Part shown: positions 9,001-18,530 of the stretch, piece by piece | Numbering within the stretch: the stretch's first letter is position 1 | How the letters are laid out: each line of letters begins with the position of its first letter | NCBI RefSeq assembly: GCF_049568105.1 | Contig: NZ_CP145335.1 | Location: forward strand, 434,001 to 498,000 | Reading direction: 5' to 3' | DNA from: Salinisphaera sp049568105 | GTDB taxonomy: Bacteria; Pseudomonadota; Gammaproteobacteria; Nevskiales; Salinisphaeraceae | Length of the DNA: 64,000 nt | Position numbers and translations under genes: made by a program | Notes under the pieces: generated by a model | Database searches by the model: none | What the model was told of the DNA's origin: nothing | The model's input: the letters and a program-made list of their open reading frames with translations, nothing else

Positions 9001-11046
9001 ATGAACGTTCCAACGCGTTTTATTTTGAGTTGGCGATACGGCATGGCTTTAGCAGAGCGTTTTTCTCTGGATTCGATTTCCCGGCGTATGACGCTCGGCG
9101 TATTGGTGTTGATGCTGCTGGTCGGGGCAGCGATCTATGGCGTGATGGCCTGGCGCGGTGAGCCGCTGGCGACTCGGGCCAGTCAGCAGCTGGCCGACCA
9201 GACCGGTCAATCGCTGGTCAATGCCCTGGATGCGCGGCTGGCGCGTATCGCGGGTACGACCAGCAGTATGGCGGGGCTGGCCGCGTCGATGCCGCCAGCG
9301 CCGGCGCTGTTCAAGCAGGTGATGCCGGATGTGATCGACCAGGGCGGGCAGACGATGATCGCCGGCGGCGGGATCTGGCCGGAGCCGGGCGCCTTTACGC
9401 CCGGGGTGACCAAGCGCAGTTTCTTCTGGACCCGTGGCGATGACGGCGCGCTGGCGTTTTCCGATGCCTACAACCAGCCGGATGCCAGTGCTTACCAAAA
9501 CGACGACTGGTATAGCGCGGCACGCGGTAAGCCGCCCGGCCAATGTGTCTGGTCGCCGGCCTATCGCGATCCGACCAGCGGCGTGGCCATGGTCACCTGC
9601 AGCGTACCTTATTACCGCGAAGACAATTTCGCCGGCGTGGCGACCATCGACCTCAAGCTCGACGGCATGGCTGATTTTCTGGCAGCCAACGGCGGGGCAA
9701 CGGGCGGCTATGCCTTTGCATTAGACGGCAACGGCCAGATTATCGATTTTCCCGGTTTGAATGCAGGCGGCAGTGATATGACGGGCCTGGCATCGCTGAC
9801 CCAGACCCATGCCTGGTTGGCGCCGGTGGTACAGGCAATGAGCGAGGCCGGCGGCCCACAACGCGTGGCTGTGGATACCGCCGGTGAGCTGAACGAGCCG
9901 GCTTCGGTTCGCTGGTTCCATATGCCGGGGCCGGGCTGGACGCTGGGGCTGGTGACGCCCCAGGCGCAGATCACTGCGCTGTCGAGCCACCTGACCGGTA
10001 CGCTGTTGCTATATATCTTGCCGTTGTTGGCGCTGGCGCTCGGCTTTGCTTGGTGGAGTGGGCGCCGTCTGGTGGCCCGGATCAACGATACGACTCGCCG
10101 TATCGAGAACCTGGGCGAAAGCGAAGGCATGGCCAAGCTCGATATCCATCGCCGCGACGAGATCGGTGCCCTGGGGCAGGCCGTCAACCGCTATACCGAC
10201 AAGCTCAAGGCCTTGTTCGACAACGTGCGGGCATCCTCGGCCACGGTCGCCGAGCAGGCCAACCAGCTCTCGGCCGGCAATCTCGAACTGTCGAGCCGCA
10301 CCGAAGAGCAGGCAGCGTCGCTGGAGCAAACGTCGGCGACCATGGAAGAGTTGGCCTCGACGGTCAAAAGCAATGCCGATAACGCCCGCGAGGCCGATGA
10401 GCGGATGCGTGAATCATCGAACGCGATCAACGAAGGCAGCGGCCATGTGGCCCAGCTGGTGACCTCGATGAACAAAATCGAGGACAGCTCGTCGCGGATC
10501 ACGTCGATCGTCGATGTGATCGAAGACATCGCCTTCCAGACCAATCTATTGGCGCTGAATGCTTCGGTCGAGGCGGCCCGGGCGGGCGAACATGGCCGCG
10601 GGTTCGCCGTGGTGGCGGCCGAAGTGCGCAAGCTCGCCTCGCGCAGTGCTTCGTCGGCCAGTGAAATCAGCCAGCTCATCGAACAGGCCTCCAGCGAGAT
10701 CCGTACCGGCGGCGGCTATGCCGAAAGCGCCGAGCGGGCAATGAGCGGAATCGTGGCCTCGGTCGACGAGATCGCACGCCGGGTTCGCGAGATCAGCGAG
10801 GCCTCCCAAGAGCAGGCCAACGGCATCGAGGAGGTCAATCGGGCGGTGTCGCAGATGGACGAGGTCACCCAGCAAAATGCGTCGTTCGTTACCGAGGGCT
10901 CCAAGGATATCGACACGCTGGCGGTCCAGGCCCAGCGGCTGGCCCGGCTGGTCGACGATTTTCAGCAGGCCGCATCGACCGCCGCCAAGCCGCGTTCAGC
11001 CGACACGGTCGAGATGCCGATCGAACCGGCATTGAGCCCGGCTTAA
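9001..11046 (+). CDS. Methyl-accepting chemotaxis protein with dCache sensor domain
   Basis: This 681-residue chemoreceptor has a first membrane segment at about residues 31-49, a periplasmic double-Cache domain (about 50-330), and a second membrane segment at about 333-352. A HAMP linker and a cytoplasmic signalling domain follow. The signalling tip is EDIAFQTNLLALNASVEAAR, followed by AGEHGRGFAVVAAEVRKLA. The Cache domain has DDWYSAARG and ends with VATIDLKLDG, a layout like amino-acid-sensing receptors, but the Arg usually two residues before the Trp is Asp, so the ligand is uncertain. No C-terminal CheR-docking pentapeptide is seen. A second ATG at 9043 is possible; neither start has a strong ribosome site. 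Confidence 0.9.
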   Translation: MNVPTRFILSWRYGMALAERFSLDSISRRMTLGVLVLMLLVGAAIYGVMAWRGEPLATRASQQLADQTGQSLVNALDARLARIAGTTSSMAGLAASMPPAPALFKQVMPDVIDQGGQTMIAGGGIWPEPGAFTPGVTKRSFFWTRGDDGALAFSDAYNQPDASAYQNDDWYSAARGKPPGQCVWSPAYRDPTSGVAMVTCSVPYYREDNFAGVATIDLKLDGMADFLAANGGATGGYAFALDGNGQIIDFPGLNAGGSDMTGLASLTQTHAWLAPVVQAMSEAGGPQRVAVDTAGELNEPASVRWFHMPGPGWTLGLVTPQAQITALSSHLTGTLLLYILPLLALALGFAWWSGRRLVARINDTTRRIENLGESEGMAKLDIHRRDEIGALGQAVNRYTDKLKALFDNVRASSATVAEQANQLSAGNLELSSRTEEQAASLEQTSATMEELASTVKSNADNAREADERMRESSNAINEGSGHVAQLVTSMNKIEDSSSRITSIVDVIEDIAFQTNLLALNASVEAARAGEHGRGFAVVAAEVRKLASRSASSASEISQLIEQASSEIRTGGGYAESAERAMSGIVASVDEIARRVREISEASQEQANGIEEVNRAVSQMDEVTQQNASFVTEGSKDIDTLAVQAQRLARLVDDFQQAASTAAKPRSADTVEMPIEPALSPA

Positions 11047-11102
11047 AACCGGGCTCGGGGCACATCGCTGGTCGTCTGGTTGAAAACGATCGGTGATGTG
11101 CC
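11034..11102 (+). terminator. Two tandem stem-loops at the end of the chemoreceptor gene
   Basis: GAGCCCGG/CCGGGCTC (11034-11056) spans the stop codon with a 7-base loop. GGCACATC/GATGTGCC (11059-11102) follows. Neither is followed by a T-tract, so termination is only possible. A third dyad, AGGTCGT/ACGACCT, lies at about 11118-11140. Confidence 0.4.
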
Positions 11103-11360
11103 GGATACGGCTGGGGTTAGGTCGTGCCTAGGCTACGACCTTGGCCATTCAGCGTTGCAGAATCGTCTGTCCAGCGCGCGCCGAGGACGTTGCAACGACT
11201 CGTCTGGCGCGAGCACGATCGGCTTAAGAAAACGGTTCAACCCTGTGAAGGCCTGAGGCATTGCGCATGTGATTAGAGCCAGCAAGTAGGGCCAGTTGGC
11301 GAACGGCAGCGCATAACGTGAACACGTTGCTCGTGCTGCCACGCTGGGTATCGCCCCGGG

Positions 11361-11708
11361 TTAGCGCGAGGAATTCGACAGTAGATCGGTCAGCCAGCGC
11401 CCCAGCATAGTCTGGGTGGCCAGATGCGCGACGTAGGCACCGAGTGCGCCGCGCTGGGCCGCTTGGGTGGCGGCTGCGCGAACGACCGCGACGAGGGTCG
11501 CGATCGAGGCAAGCACGAGCACGCTGGCCTGGATCCAGAGTGAAGACGTCGGCAGCACCAGATACAGCGCGATCAGGGTGCCCAGCCATGGCACCAAGAA
11601 CATGGATCGACGCACCATATCGCTGGCGATGAGCACATGGCCGGCCCAGGACGGAATACGCTGGCCGCCGTGGTTGTGCTTCGAATCGTTGGAATCGTGT
11701 TCAGACAT
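11361..11708 (-). CDS. Small hypothetical two-helix membrane protein
   Basis: I do not recognise this 115-residue protein. The N-terminal 25 residues are polar and rich in His, Asp and Asn. A charged segment (SDMVRRS) and two hydrophobic helices (about residues 32-50 and 56-78) follow, then a Gln/Ala-rich C-terminal part. The start at 11708 is chosen as the in-frame ATG nearest the conserved-looking part; a start at 11762 would add 18 residues. It stands alone on the minus strand between the chemoreceptor and a gene-poor stretch, so it could be a spurious ORF. Confidence 0.4.
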   Translation of the reverse strand: MSEHDSNDSKHNHGGQRIPSWAGHVLIASDMVRRSMFLVPWLGTLIALYLVLPTSSLWIQASVLVLASIATLVAVVRAAATQAAQRGALGAYVAHLATQTMLGRWLTDLLSNSSR

Positions 11709-12317
11709 GGCTTGAGCAGCTTGATGTCGCATGGGCAGCATGCCTGCGTCGGTGCCGCCCATACTGAATATCTATCCTGTTCAGACTATGCGGCCTTGGT
11801 CGGCCTCTCGCAAGCCATTCCAGCCCACTTGGGTGCCGATATGGGGCTGGGCGCGTCAACGGCCCCGGTATGGATCGGGCGCGGGGCCTTGGCGTGGCCC
11901 GTGGGGCCGGGCCAAGGTCGTTGTATGGTCGATGATAAACCCGGTTTGATCATGCCGCCGATGACCTGGCATATCCTGCCTATGTCGTGGGCCGAGATGC
12001 GAGCCGCTTCGATCGCCATCGAGGTCTGATGCCGCACGGCCAGCCCTGCTGCGCAGGCGCCATGGCTTTCGGCGCGATTCGGCGCATGCCGCGTCGCATC
12101 GGCCGTCTTGCCGGCCGCGCCCGGCGCGGGCTATTGCCGCCTGGGCGTCGGGCGGGGCTTGTTGCAGCGCGGTCGCGATCGATCAGCGTGTGGCCTCGCT
12201 ATACAGACGTAGCCCTTCAGCCCGCCAGCAATACAGGCGCGAGGGCCGGTCGGCCTCGCCCAAAGCGCGCTCAGCTACAGGACCGTGTTCGATAATCGCC
12301 GGCGTCGGAGAAGACGA
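11709..12317. other. Gene-poor stretch of about 600 bases
   Basis: No convincing coding region, RNA or repeat was recognised. Short frames exist on both strands but have no recognisable domains, and their composition looks like non-coding GC-rich sequence. The right part could be remains of a decayed gene. Confidence 0.4.
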
Positions 12318-13547
12318 TCAGAGTCGTTCTACGGCGACTGGCAGAGTCGGGGCAAGTGGCAGTCGCGGCAGCAGCGTGGCCTGGTAGGCGTGATACAGAT
12401 CGGCCTTGAGGTGGCCTTCGTGGGCCTCCGGGCCGAGTTGGCCGTCGAGTTCCTGAAACCAGCTGCCGCGTTCGTCGTCGATATAGACCTCGCGGATGAA
12501 ATCCCAGAGATGGCGATACCAGATCTCGAAGCGGGCCTCGCCGGTTCGCTGGGCCAGCGCCGCTGCGGCCGCGCTGGCCTCGGCATGTGGCCAGTGGCGG
12601 CGCCGATCCGAGGCGGTATGGCCGTGCCAGTCGACGGTATAGACCAGCCCAGGGCGGCCATCGGCTTCCCAGCCTTCGTCCATGGCGGTATCGAACAGGG
12701 CAATCGCGTCGTCGAGCAGCCAGGCCGGCGCCTCGTCGCCAGCCGAGTGTAGGCCGGCTTCTAGATGCAGCAGCAGGCGGGCCCATTCACAGCCGTGCCC
12801 GGGGGTGACGCCGTAGGGTTTGAATCCGTCGTGCGGCGCATCGGCGTTGTAGTCGGCTAAAATCTGCCAGGCACTGTCGAAATGTTCGACCACGCGGTAG
12901 CCGTTGTCCCGGGCATGGCGATGGATCAGCCGTTCGGCGATCGCCAGGGCACGCCGGCGCCAGCCGTTGTCGTCCAGCACATCGGCCAGCTCCAGACACA
13001 GCTCGGTGGCGTGCATATTGGCGTTGGCGCCCCGATAGTCGGCCGGTTCGCCCCAGTGCCGGTCGAACGATTCCACGTAGGCCTGTTCGTCGGCGGCCCA
13101 GAAGCGGGTTTCCAACACCTCGAGTGCGTCTTCTAGAAGCATGCTGGCGCCATAGATATCGGCTTGCAGCGCGCTGGCGGCACCGAGGGCGACGAAGACA
13201 TGGATATAGCACTGCTTGCTGTCGTCGAAGCCGTCATGCGGTGCGGTTGCGAACCAGCCGCCGTGTTCGTCGTCATGCAGCAGGCTGCGCAGCCCTTCGA
13301 TGCCGTGTTCGGCCAGCAATGCCGCGCCGGGTACGCCTTGGATCGCAGCCAGGGCATAGGCATGGGTCATGCGTGCGGTGATCAGTGTATCGGCGACCGG
13401 CGAAGCGAGCCGGCCGTTGACGTCGAGCGGGCCGAAACCGCCGTCGGGCAGCCGCGCAGCACGATAGAACTCGAGCAGGTCCAGGCCTTCCGCGGCCAAC
13501 CAGTGGCGATGGGTGGCGCGGTCGGTCCAGCGTGCGGTAGCGGCCAT
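12318..13547 (-). CDS. N-acylglucosamine 2-epimerase/mannose isomerase (AGE) family protein
   Basis: This 409-residue cytoplasmic (alpha/alpha)6-barrel enzyme of the AGE/YihS family interconverts aldose and ketose or epimerises sugars at C2. Family motifs are RMTHAYALA (59-67), NANMHATE (175-182) and GVTPGHGCEW (246-255), which carry the active-site His residues; a final HWPHAE motif is also present. The ATG at 13547 has GGAG upstream and starts 44 bases after the SDR stop. The open frame continues upstream, but that part is only the SDR gene read out of frame. Co-direction with the SDR suggests a small sugar or polyol unit; mannose is the most likely substrate class. Confidence 0.82.
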   Translation of the reverse strand: MAATARWTDRATHRHWLAAEGLDLLEFYRAARLPDGGFGPLDVNGRLASPVADTLITARMTHAYALAAIQGVPGAALLAEHGIEGLRSLLHDDEHGGWFATAPHDGFDDSKQCYIHVFVALGAASALQADIYGASMLLEDALEVLETRFWAADEQAYVESFDRHWGEPADYRGANANMHATELCLELADVLDDNGWRRRALAIAERLIHRHARDNGYRVVEHFDSAWQILADYNADAPHDGFKPYGVTPGHGCEWARLLLHLEAGLHSAGDEAPAWLLDDAIALFDTAMDEGWEADGRPGLVYTVDWHGHTASDRRRHWPHAEASAAAAALAQRTGEARFEIWYRHLWDFIREVYIDDERGSWFQELDGQLGPEAHEGHLKADLYHAYQATLLPRLPLAPTLPVAVERL

Positions 13548-13590
13548 GGTCGGCTCCGTGTCGGTATCGTTGCCGCGCAGTATGGCCCGC

Positions 13591-14454
13591 TTAGCCGTTG
13601 ACGACCATGCCGCCGTTGGGATGAATCGTCTGGCCGCTGATGAACGACGAATCCAGGCTGGCCAGGAAGACGAACACCGGGCCGAGTTCGCTCGGCTGGC
13701 CGGGCCGGCCCATCGGCGTGTCTTCGCCGAAACCTTCCAGCCACGCAGGATCGTGGGCACCGAGGGTGGCCGGCTGCAGCGGCGTCCAGACCGGGCCCGG
13801 GGCGACGGCGTTGACCCGAATGCCGCGGCCGACGATCTGGTTCGACAGGCTGCGGGTGAACGATACGATCGCGCCCTTGGTCGCGCTGTAGTCGACCAGA
13901 AAGTCCGGGCCAATATAGGCGTTGACCGAGGCATTGTTGATGATCGTGTCGCCGGCGCCGAGATGGGGCAGGGCGGCCTTGGCCAGATAGAACTGGCTAT
14001 GGATATTGGTTTCGAAGGTATCGCGCCACTGGGCATCCGGCAGCTCGGCCAGATCTTCTTGCACCCACTGGGTGCCAGCATTGTTGACCAGACAGTTTAG
14101 TCCGCCGAGCGTGTCGACCGTCTCGGCCACGCAGGCCCGGCAGAAGTCGGCATCCGACAGATCGCCTTCGATCAGATGGCAGCGCCGGCCCTCGGCCTCG
14201 ACCAGACGCCGGGTGTGTTGCGCATCGGCGGTTTCGCTGAGATAGACGATCGCCACGTCGGCGCCTTCGCGGGCGAAATGGATCGCTACCGAGCGGCCGA
14301 TGCCGGAGTCGCCGCCGGTGATCAGTGCGATCTTGTCTTCCAGCTTGCCAGCGCCGCGATAGCCATCGCGAATCATCTTGGCGGCCGGCACTAGATCGGC
14401 TTCGCTGCCCGGCAGGGTTTGGGATTGGGCGTGAATCCGGGGGTATTGCGACAT
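13591..14454 (-). CDS. Short-chain dehydrogenase, glucose/ribitol-dehydrogenase-like (YghA group)
   Basis: This 287-residue SDR oxidoreductase has an N-terminal extension with the PGSEADLVPAA motif typical of the YghA/GSP39 group. The NAD(P)-binding motif is TGGDSGIG (46-53), the structural motif NNAG is at 124-127, and the catalytic Ser176, Tyr189 and Lys193 (YSATK) are all present. The family is often stress-induced and reduces small aldehydes or oxidises sugar alcohols. A strong AAGGAG precedes the ATG. Confidence 0.88.
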   Translation of the reverse strand: MSQYPRIHAQSQTLPGSEADLVPAAKMIRDGYRGAGKLEDKIALITGGDSGIGRSVAIHFAREGADVAIVYLSETADAQHTRRLVEAEGRRCHLIEGDLSDADFCRACVAETVDTLGGLNCLVNNAGTQWVQEDLAELPDAQWRDTFETNIHSQFYLAKAALPHLGAGDTIINNASVNAYIGPDFLVDYSATKGAIVSFTRSLSNQIVGRGIRVNAVAPGPVWTPLQPATLGAHDPAWLEGFGEDTPMGRPGQPSELGPVFVFLASLDSSFISGQTIHPNGGMVVNG

Positions 14455-14559
14455 GGACCGCTCCTTAAGGCAGCCGCCTTTTGGACGGCGTATATGTCAA
14501 TCATCCTTTTCGGTGAGACGGTACGGCGTCGCGATTCGCGGGCCAATGAGTATCACTAC

Positions 14560-15486
14560 CTAATAACCGCGCTCGCGATCGATGAGGCCGTGCATCGGCT
14601 GGCTATGTTCGTAGCGTCGAATATTGTCGAGGATGGCCTGAAACGCAGTATCGGCCTGGGTGGCACTGGCGATATGCGGGGTCAGCCACAGCTGCGGATG
14701 GGCCCAAAGCGGATCGGTGTCGGGCAGCGGCTCCGGGTCGACCACGTCCACGATCGCCGCCTTGAGACGATGATCGTCCAGCGCGGCCAATAGATCCGGG
14801 CCGACCAACTGTGCGCCGCGGCCAACGTGCACCAGCCCGGCCTGTTCCGGCAGCTGCCGGAACAGGGCCGTGTTCAGAATGCCCCGGGTCTGTTCGGTCA
14901 GCGGCAGCAGGCAGACCAGGATATCCGTGCTCGCCAGAAACTCGGCCAGTTCGTCGGCCCCGCGATAGACCTTCACGCCGGCCAGCGAGCGTGGCGAACG
15001 TGTCCAGGCCTGGCAGGCAAAGCCGAGTTGTTGGAGCTGGGCGAGTGCGGCCTGGCCCAGTTCACCGAGCCCCATGATGCCGACTCGGGTGGTGCCAGCG
15101 GGCTGTTGTGGGCGCGGCTGCCAGCGGTGTTCGCGCTGTTGCGCGAGATAGGCCGGCAGATCGCGCTGCAGGGCGAGCACGCCGCAGGTGACGTATTCCA
15201 CCATGCCCTGGGTTAGGCCGGGGTCGATCATACGTACGACCGGCAACTCGCCTGGTAGCGCATCGAGGGCCAGCTGATCGACGCCGGCGCCCACCGAGAA
15301 CAGCACCTTTAGGTTCGGAAAATGAGCATAGACATCGGCTGGTGGCTGCCAGGCGATCAGATAATGGATGTCCGGGGCTGGGGTTTCGAGCGGCCACAGA
15401 TAAAACGTGCGCTCGGGGGCCTGTTCGGCACATAGCGCCTGCCAGCGCCGGCCGCGGGAGGCTTCGGATTTATAGGCGATATGCAT
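14560..15486 (-). CDS. ghrA: Glyoxylate/hydroxypyruvate reductase A
   Basis: This 308-residue D-isomer-specific 2-hydroxyacid dehydrogenase reduces glyoxylate to glycolate and hydroxypyruvate to glycerate with NADPH. It has the Rossmann motif GLGELG (139-144), and the catalytic Arg223 (GRGAQLV), Glu252 (VDPEPLP) and His271 (TPHIAS). The WTRSPRSLAGV cofactor-loop region resembles GhrA rather than GhrB. It is co-directional with the SDR and AGE genes, 105 bases upstream of the SDR start. Confidence 0.88.
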   Translation of the reverse strand: MHIAYKSEASRGRRWQALCAEQAPERTFYLWPLETPAPDIHYLIAWQPPADVYAHFPNLKVLFSVGAGVDQLALDALPGELPVVRMIDPGLTQGMVEYVTCGVLALQRDLPAYLAQQREHRWQPRPQQPAGTTRVGIMGLGELGQAALAQLQQLGFACQAWTRSPRSLAGVKVYRGADELAEFLASTDILVCLLPLTEQTRGILNTALFRQLPEQAGLVHVGRGAQLVGPDLLAALDDHRLKAAIVDVVDPEPLPDTDPLWAHPQLWLTPHIASATQADTAFQAILDNIRRYEHSQPMHGLIDRERGY

Positions 15487-15895
15487 GGGCGAGATCTCGC
15501 GGCGGTGGGGCGGACATGACAGGACATGTCTGCCGAGCGATGGGTGCGATATTCAACGTCGTACAGGGATCGATAGCGCTGTCGCCTGTGAGCGGCCTTG
15601 ACGATCCGAACGTGCCTGCCTGCGATTATCATCTGCCTCGCTCGAGGGCACCGCCGGTACGTGGTCGGGGTTCCTGATCACGGCCGCACTGCGCTGACGC
15701 TCGCAGGGCACGACATGTTGTTGTCTTGGGACCCGTTGAAGGGTCGTGAGAGCGCCGCGTTGGCCGCCCTCTATTGTGCCCTGCGAATCGCCGCATCGTG
15801 GTTCTGATACGGCCCAGACTCGGAACGCAGCAGGCGCGATGGGCGGCCCAAACCGGCTGGACAGGGGCCCATCAATTAACAACATGACGGCAAGC
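15487..15895. other. Intergenic stretch without a recognised gene
   Basis: About 400 bases between ghrA and the repeat that precedes the dpp operon end. Short frames are present, but none has a recognisable domain or ribosome site. Confidence 0.4.
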
Positions 15896-16000
15896 CCGCG
15901 TTGCCGCACATTTGTACAGAGGTGACTGCACCGCGCGCGCGATGCCCGCGGTGCGGCATAACAGTGCTTTGTGCGGACTCGCACGAAACCTCAACACGCC
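15896..16000. repeat. Dispersed intergenic repeat, partial copy
   Basis: This about 105-base block begins GCGTTGCCGC and ends CGCACGAAACCTCAACACGC. A block of almost the same length, beginning and ending in the same way, lies at 47478-47583; the last 20 or so bases differ at only a few positions. The copy here lacks the left inverted end seen at 47456. It ends one base before the stop codon of the ABC ATPase gene on the minus strand. Confidence 0.65.
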
Positions 16001-17659
16001 CTAAGCCGGCATGTTTTGCTCGTCCAGCCAGTCGGTGCGCAGCTGTGGGATCGAGTTGATGAGCTGGCGGGTATAGGCGTGCTGTGGTGCATCGATCATA
16101 GCGCCACAGGGGCCGTATTCGACCGGCACGCCGCGGCGTAGCACCATCAGATCGTCGCAGACCCGGCGAACGGTCGAGATATCGTGGCTAATGAACAGGT
16201 AGGCGACCCCGAGCTCGCGCCGCAGCTCGTTGAGTAAATTGAGAATGGCCTCGCCGACCACGGTATCCAGTGCCGAGGTGACCTCGTCGCAGATGATCAA
16301 GCTGGGCTCGGCGGCCAACGCCCGAGCCAGATTGACGCGTTGTTTCTGGCCGCCGGAGAGTGCCCCCGGCCGCGACGACAAGACCCGGCTCGGCAGCCGT
16401 ACCAGATCCAGCAGTTCGCGTACCCGAGCTTCGCGTTGGGCGCGTGAATAATCGAAGTAGCGCTGTAGGGGCCGGCTCAGAATCCGCTGCACGCTATGCG
16501 CGCCGTTGAGCGCATTATCGGCGCTCTGGAATACCATTTGGATATCGCGAAACTGATGCCGGTTGCGTTGGGCCAGGGCAAAAGGCAGTTCGCGGCGTTG
16601 AAAGGACACGCCGCCGTGATGGGCTGGCACCAGGCCGGCGATGGCATGTGCGAGCGTGGATTTGCCGGAGCCGGATTCGCCGATCACGCCGAGCGCGCCG
16701 CCGGTATCGATCCGCAGGGACAAATCGTCGAGCACAGCGTGCTCGGGGCGCCCGTTGCGATCGGTACGACCGTAGCCGACGCATAGATTGTCGACGCGTA
16801 GCAGTTCGTCGCCCTCCGCAGGCAGTGTATCGCGCTCGATAGTCGCCGGGCGGGCGGCTTGCAACAGGCGCTGGGTATAGCTATCGACCGGCGCTTCGAT
16901 GATGCGTTGTGTCGGCGCCAGCTCGCGGGCCCGACCGGCGTTGAGTACCAGCACCTGGTCGGCCACTTGGGCCACGACCGCCAGATCGTGGGAGACATAC
17001 ACCGCGGTGGCGCCGCGTTCGCGGACCACTCGCTTGAAGGTCTGCAGAACTTCGATTTGGGTGGTTACATCCAGCGCAGTGGTCGGCTCGTCGAGAATGA
17101 TCAGCGCGGGATCGCTGATCAGCGCCATCGCGGCCATGGCCCGCTGCAGCTGGCCGCCCGAGACTTCGTGCGGGTAGCGCTCGCCGATCGTCTCGGGCTC
17201 CGGCAGGGCCAGTTCGGCAAACAGGGCGCGGGCCTTGTCGCGGGCGTCGCGACGCGACAGCAGCCCGTGTACGACCACGCCTTCGATGACCTGCGCCATG
17301 AGGGTTTTGGCCGGATTGAAAGCGGCGGTCGCGCTCTGTGCGATATAGACGATGCGATCACCGCGCAGGCGTTGCAGGGCGCTGGGGGTGGCATCGAGGA
17401 TCGAGGTCTCGCCGAGGGTGATGTTCCCGCCCGCGATCCGGCAGCCGCGTCGGGCATGGCCCATCAACGACAGCGCGATGGTGCTCTTGCCAGAGCCGGT
17501 TTCGCCGATCAGTGCAAGCACCTCGCCGGCGGCCAGTGAAAAAGACACATCCTCGACGATCGGAATTTCCGGAGCGCTCGGCTCCGGCCGTGCTTTGACG
17601 CACAGCCCGGCGACCGACAGCGGCTCGCCGAAGTGAGTACGGGTCGTTGGATCAGCCAT
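16001..17659 (-). CDS. Fused peptide-type ABC transporter ATPase (DppD-DppF/GsiA-like)
   Basis: This 552-residue protein has two complete ATPase domains in tandem, as in GsiA and YejF. Domain 1 has Walker A GETGSGKST (52-60), signature VSGGQLQR and Walker B LIILDEPTTALD. Domain 2 has GESGSGKST, LSGGQKQR and LIICDEVTSALD. It energises the importer formed by the two permeases upstream. The ATG at 17659 overlaps the preceding permease stop by eight bases and is preferred over the upstream 17698 start. It is the last gene of the operon. The substrate could be a peptide, opine or nickel chelate; the linked oxidase and amidohydrolase genes favour an amino-acid-derived compound. Confidence 0.92.
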   Translation of the reverse strand: MADPTTRTHFGEPLSVAGLCVKARPEPSAPEIPIVEDVSFSLAAGEVLALIGETGSGKSTIALSLMGHARRGCRIAGGNITLGETSILDATPSALQRLRGDRIVYIAQSATAAFNPAKTLMAQVIEGVVVHGLLSRRDARDKARALFAELALPEPETIGERYPHEVSGGQLQRAMAAMALISDPALIILDEPTTALDVTTQIEVLQTFKRVVRERGATAVYVSHDLAVVAQVADQVLVLNAGRARELAPTQRIIEAPVDSYTQRLLQAARPATIERDTLPAEGDELLRVDNLCVGYGRTDRNGRPEHAVLDDLSLRIDTGGALGVIGESGSGKSTLAHAIAGLVPAHHGGVSFQRRELPFALAQRNRHQFRDIQMVFQSADNALNGAHSVQRILSRPLQRYFDYSRAQREARVRELLDLVRLPSRVLSSRPGALSGGQKQRVNLARALAAEPSLIICDEVTSALDTVVGEAILNLLNELRRELGVAYLFISHDISTVRRVCDDLMVLRRGVPVEYGPCGAMIDAPQHAYTRQLINSIPQLRTDWLDEQNMPA

Positions 17660-18530
17660 CACGTCTGCTCGAGATTGCATCGATAAGAAGATTGGCACCG
17701 ACGGTCAGCGTGCCGATGCCGATCGCCGGGGCAATCACTGCCAGCGCGCCTTGGTTCAGCCCGCTGATGTTCTCGCGCACCATTGAGCCGAGATCGGCCA
17801 TCGGCGGCTGGATGCCCAGCCCCAGAAAGCTCATGGCACTGAGCAGCAGCACGATGAACACGAACCGCATGCCCATGTCCGTGAGCACCGGGCCGAAGAT
17901 ATTCGGCAACAGCTCGACGATCGCGATATGCAGCCGGCCTTCGCCGCGGCAACGGGCAATCGCTACATACTCCATCGCGGCCTGGTTCATCGCCAGACTG
18001 CGAGCGATGCGATAGGCCCCGGGCGCATAAGTCGCCACCGCGGCCACGATCAGCAGTGGAATCGACGAGCCGAACACCGCCACGATCAGCAGCGCCATCA
18101 TCTTGCTGGGGATCGAGATCAGTGCATCCATGATCTGGCTGATGCCGGTATCGACGAGGCGCGGTACCAGCGCAGCGATCAGGCCGAAGGCGGCGCCGAT
18201 TGCCGAGGACAGCACCGCGGCCGCCAGGGCCATGGCGACCGTGTAGCGGGTGGCGATCAACATGCGGCTCAAGACATCGCGGCCGAGGTGGTCGCTACCC
18301 AGCCAGAGTGCTTCGCTGGGGCCGGCGAACACCTGGCTGGACACCATGTCGCCCATGCCGTGTGGCGCCAGCCAGGTGCCGAAGATCGCGATGAAAATCC
18401 AGAAGCCGAATAGCCCAAGCCCGACCCAGAGCTTGGCCGGGGCGCTCGCCAGACGCGCCAGGCGCGATGAACCGGACGGGGCGGCCGCCGGCTCGCGGGG
18501 GTCGCTAGAACAAACATCAGATGCGCTCAT
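17652..18530 (-). CDS. Peptide-type ABC transporter permease (DppC)
   Basis: This 292-residue inner-membrane permease of the DppC/OppC group has an N-terminal soluble tail, a first helix near residues 35-55, GSDHLGRDVLSRMLIATR, and the EAA loop NQAAMEYVAIARCRGEGRLH. The ATG at 18530 overlaps the dppB-like stop by four bases (ATGA). The open frame extends much further upstream, but that region is dppB out of frame. The start of the protein reads SDVCSSD, which mimics a sequencing-adapter translation, but the codons differ. Confidence 0.92.
   Translation of the reverse strand: MSASDVCSSDPREPAAAPSGSSRLARLASAPAKLWVGLGLFGFWIFIAIFGTWLAPHGMGDMVSSQVFAGPSEALWLGSDHLGRDVLSRMLIATRYTVAMALAAAVLSSAIGAAFGLIAALVPRLVDTGISQIMDALISIPSKMMALLIVAVFGSSIPLLIVAAVATYAPGAYRIARSLAMNQAAMEYVAIARCRGEGRLHIAIVELLPNIFGPVLTDMGMRFVFIVLLLSAMSFLGLGIQPPMADLGSMVRENISGLNQGALAVIAPAIGIGTLTVGANLLIDAISSRRDG

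Noticed and set aside
13548..14081. N-terminal extension of the AGE epimerase frame.
   Set aside because: The extension is the SDR gene in another frame; the epimerase family begins near the ATG at 13547, which has a ribosome site.
15553..15984. A 143-codon minus-strand ORF.
   Set aside because: It crosses the dispersed repeat, has no domain and no convincing start.
18485..18530. The start of the DppC-like protein reads SDVCSSD, like the translation of an Illumina adapter.
   Set aside because: The codons used differ from the adapter sequence at several positions, the gene overlap is normal, and the frame continues into a proper permease.
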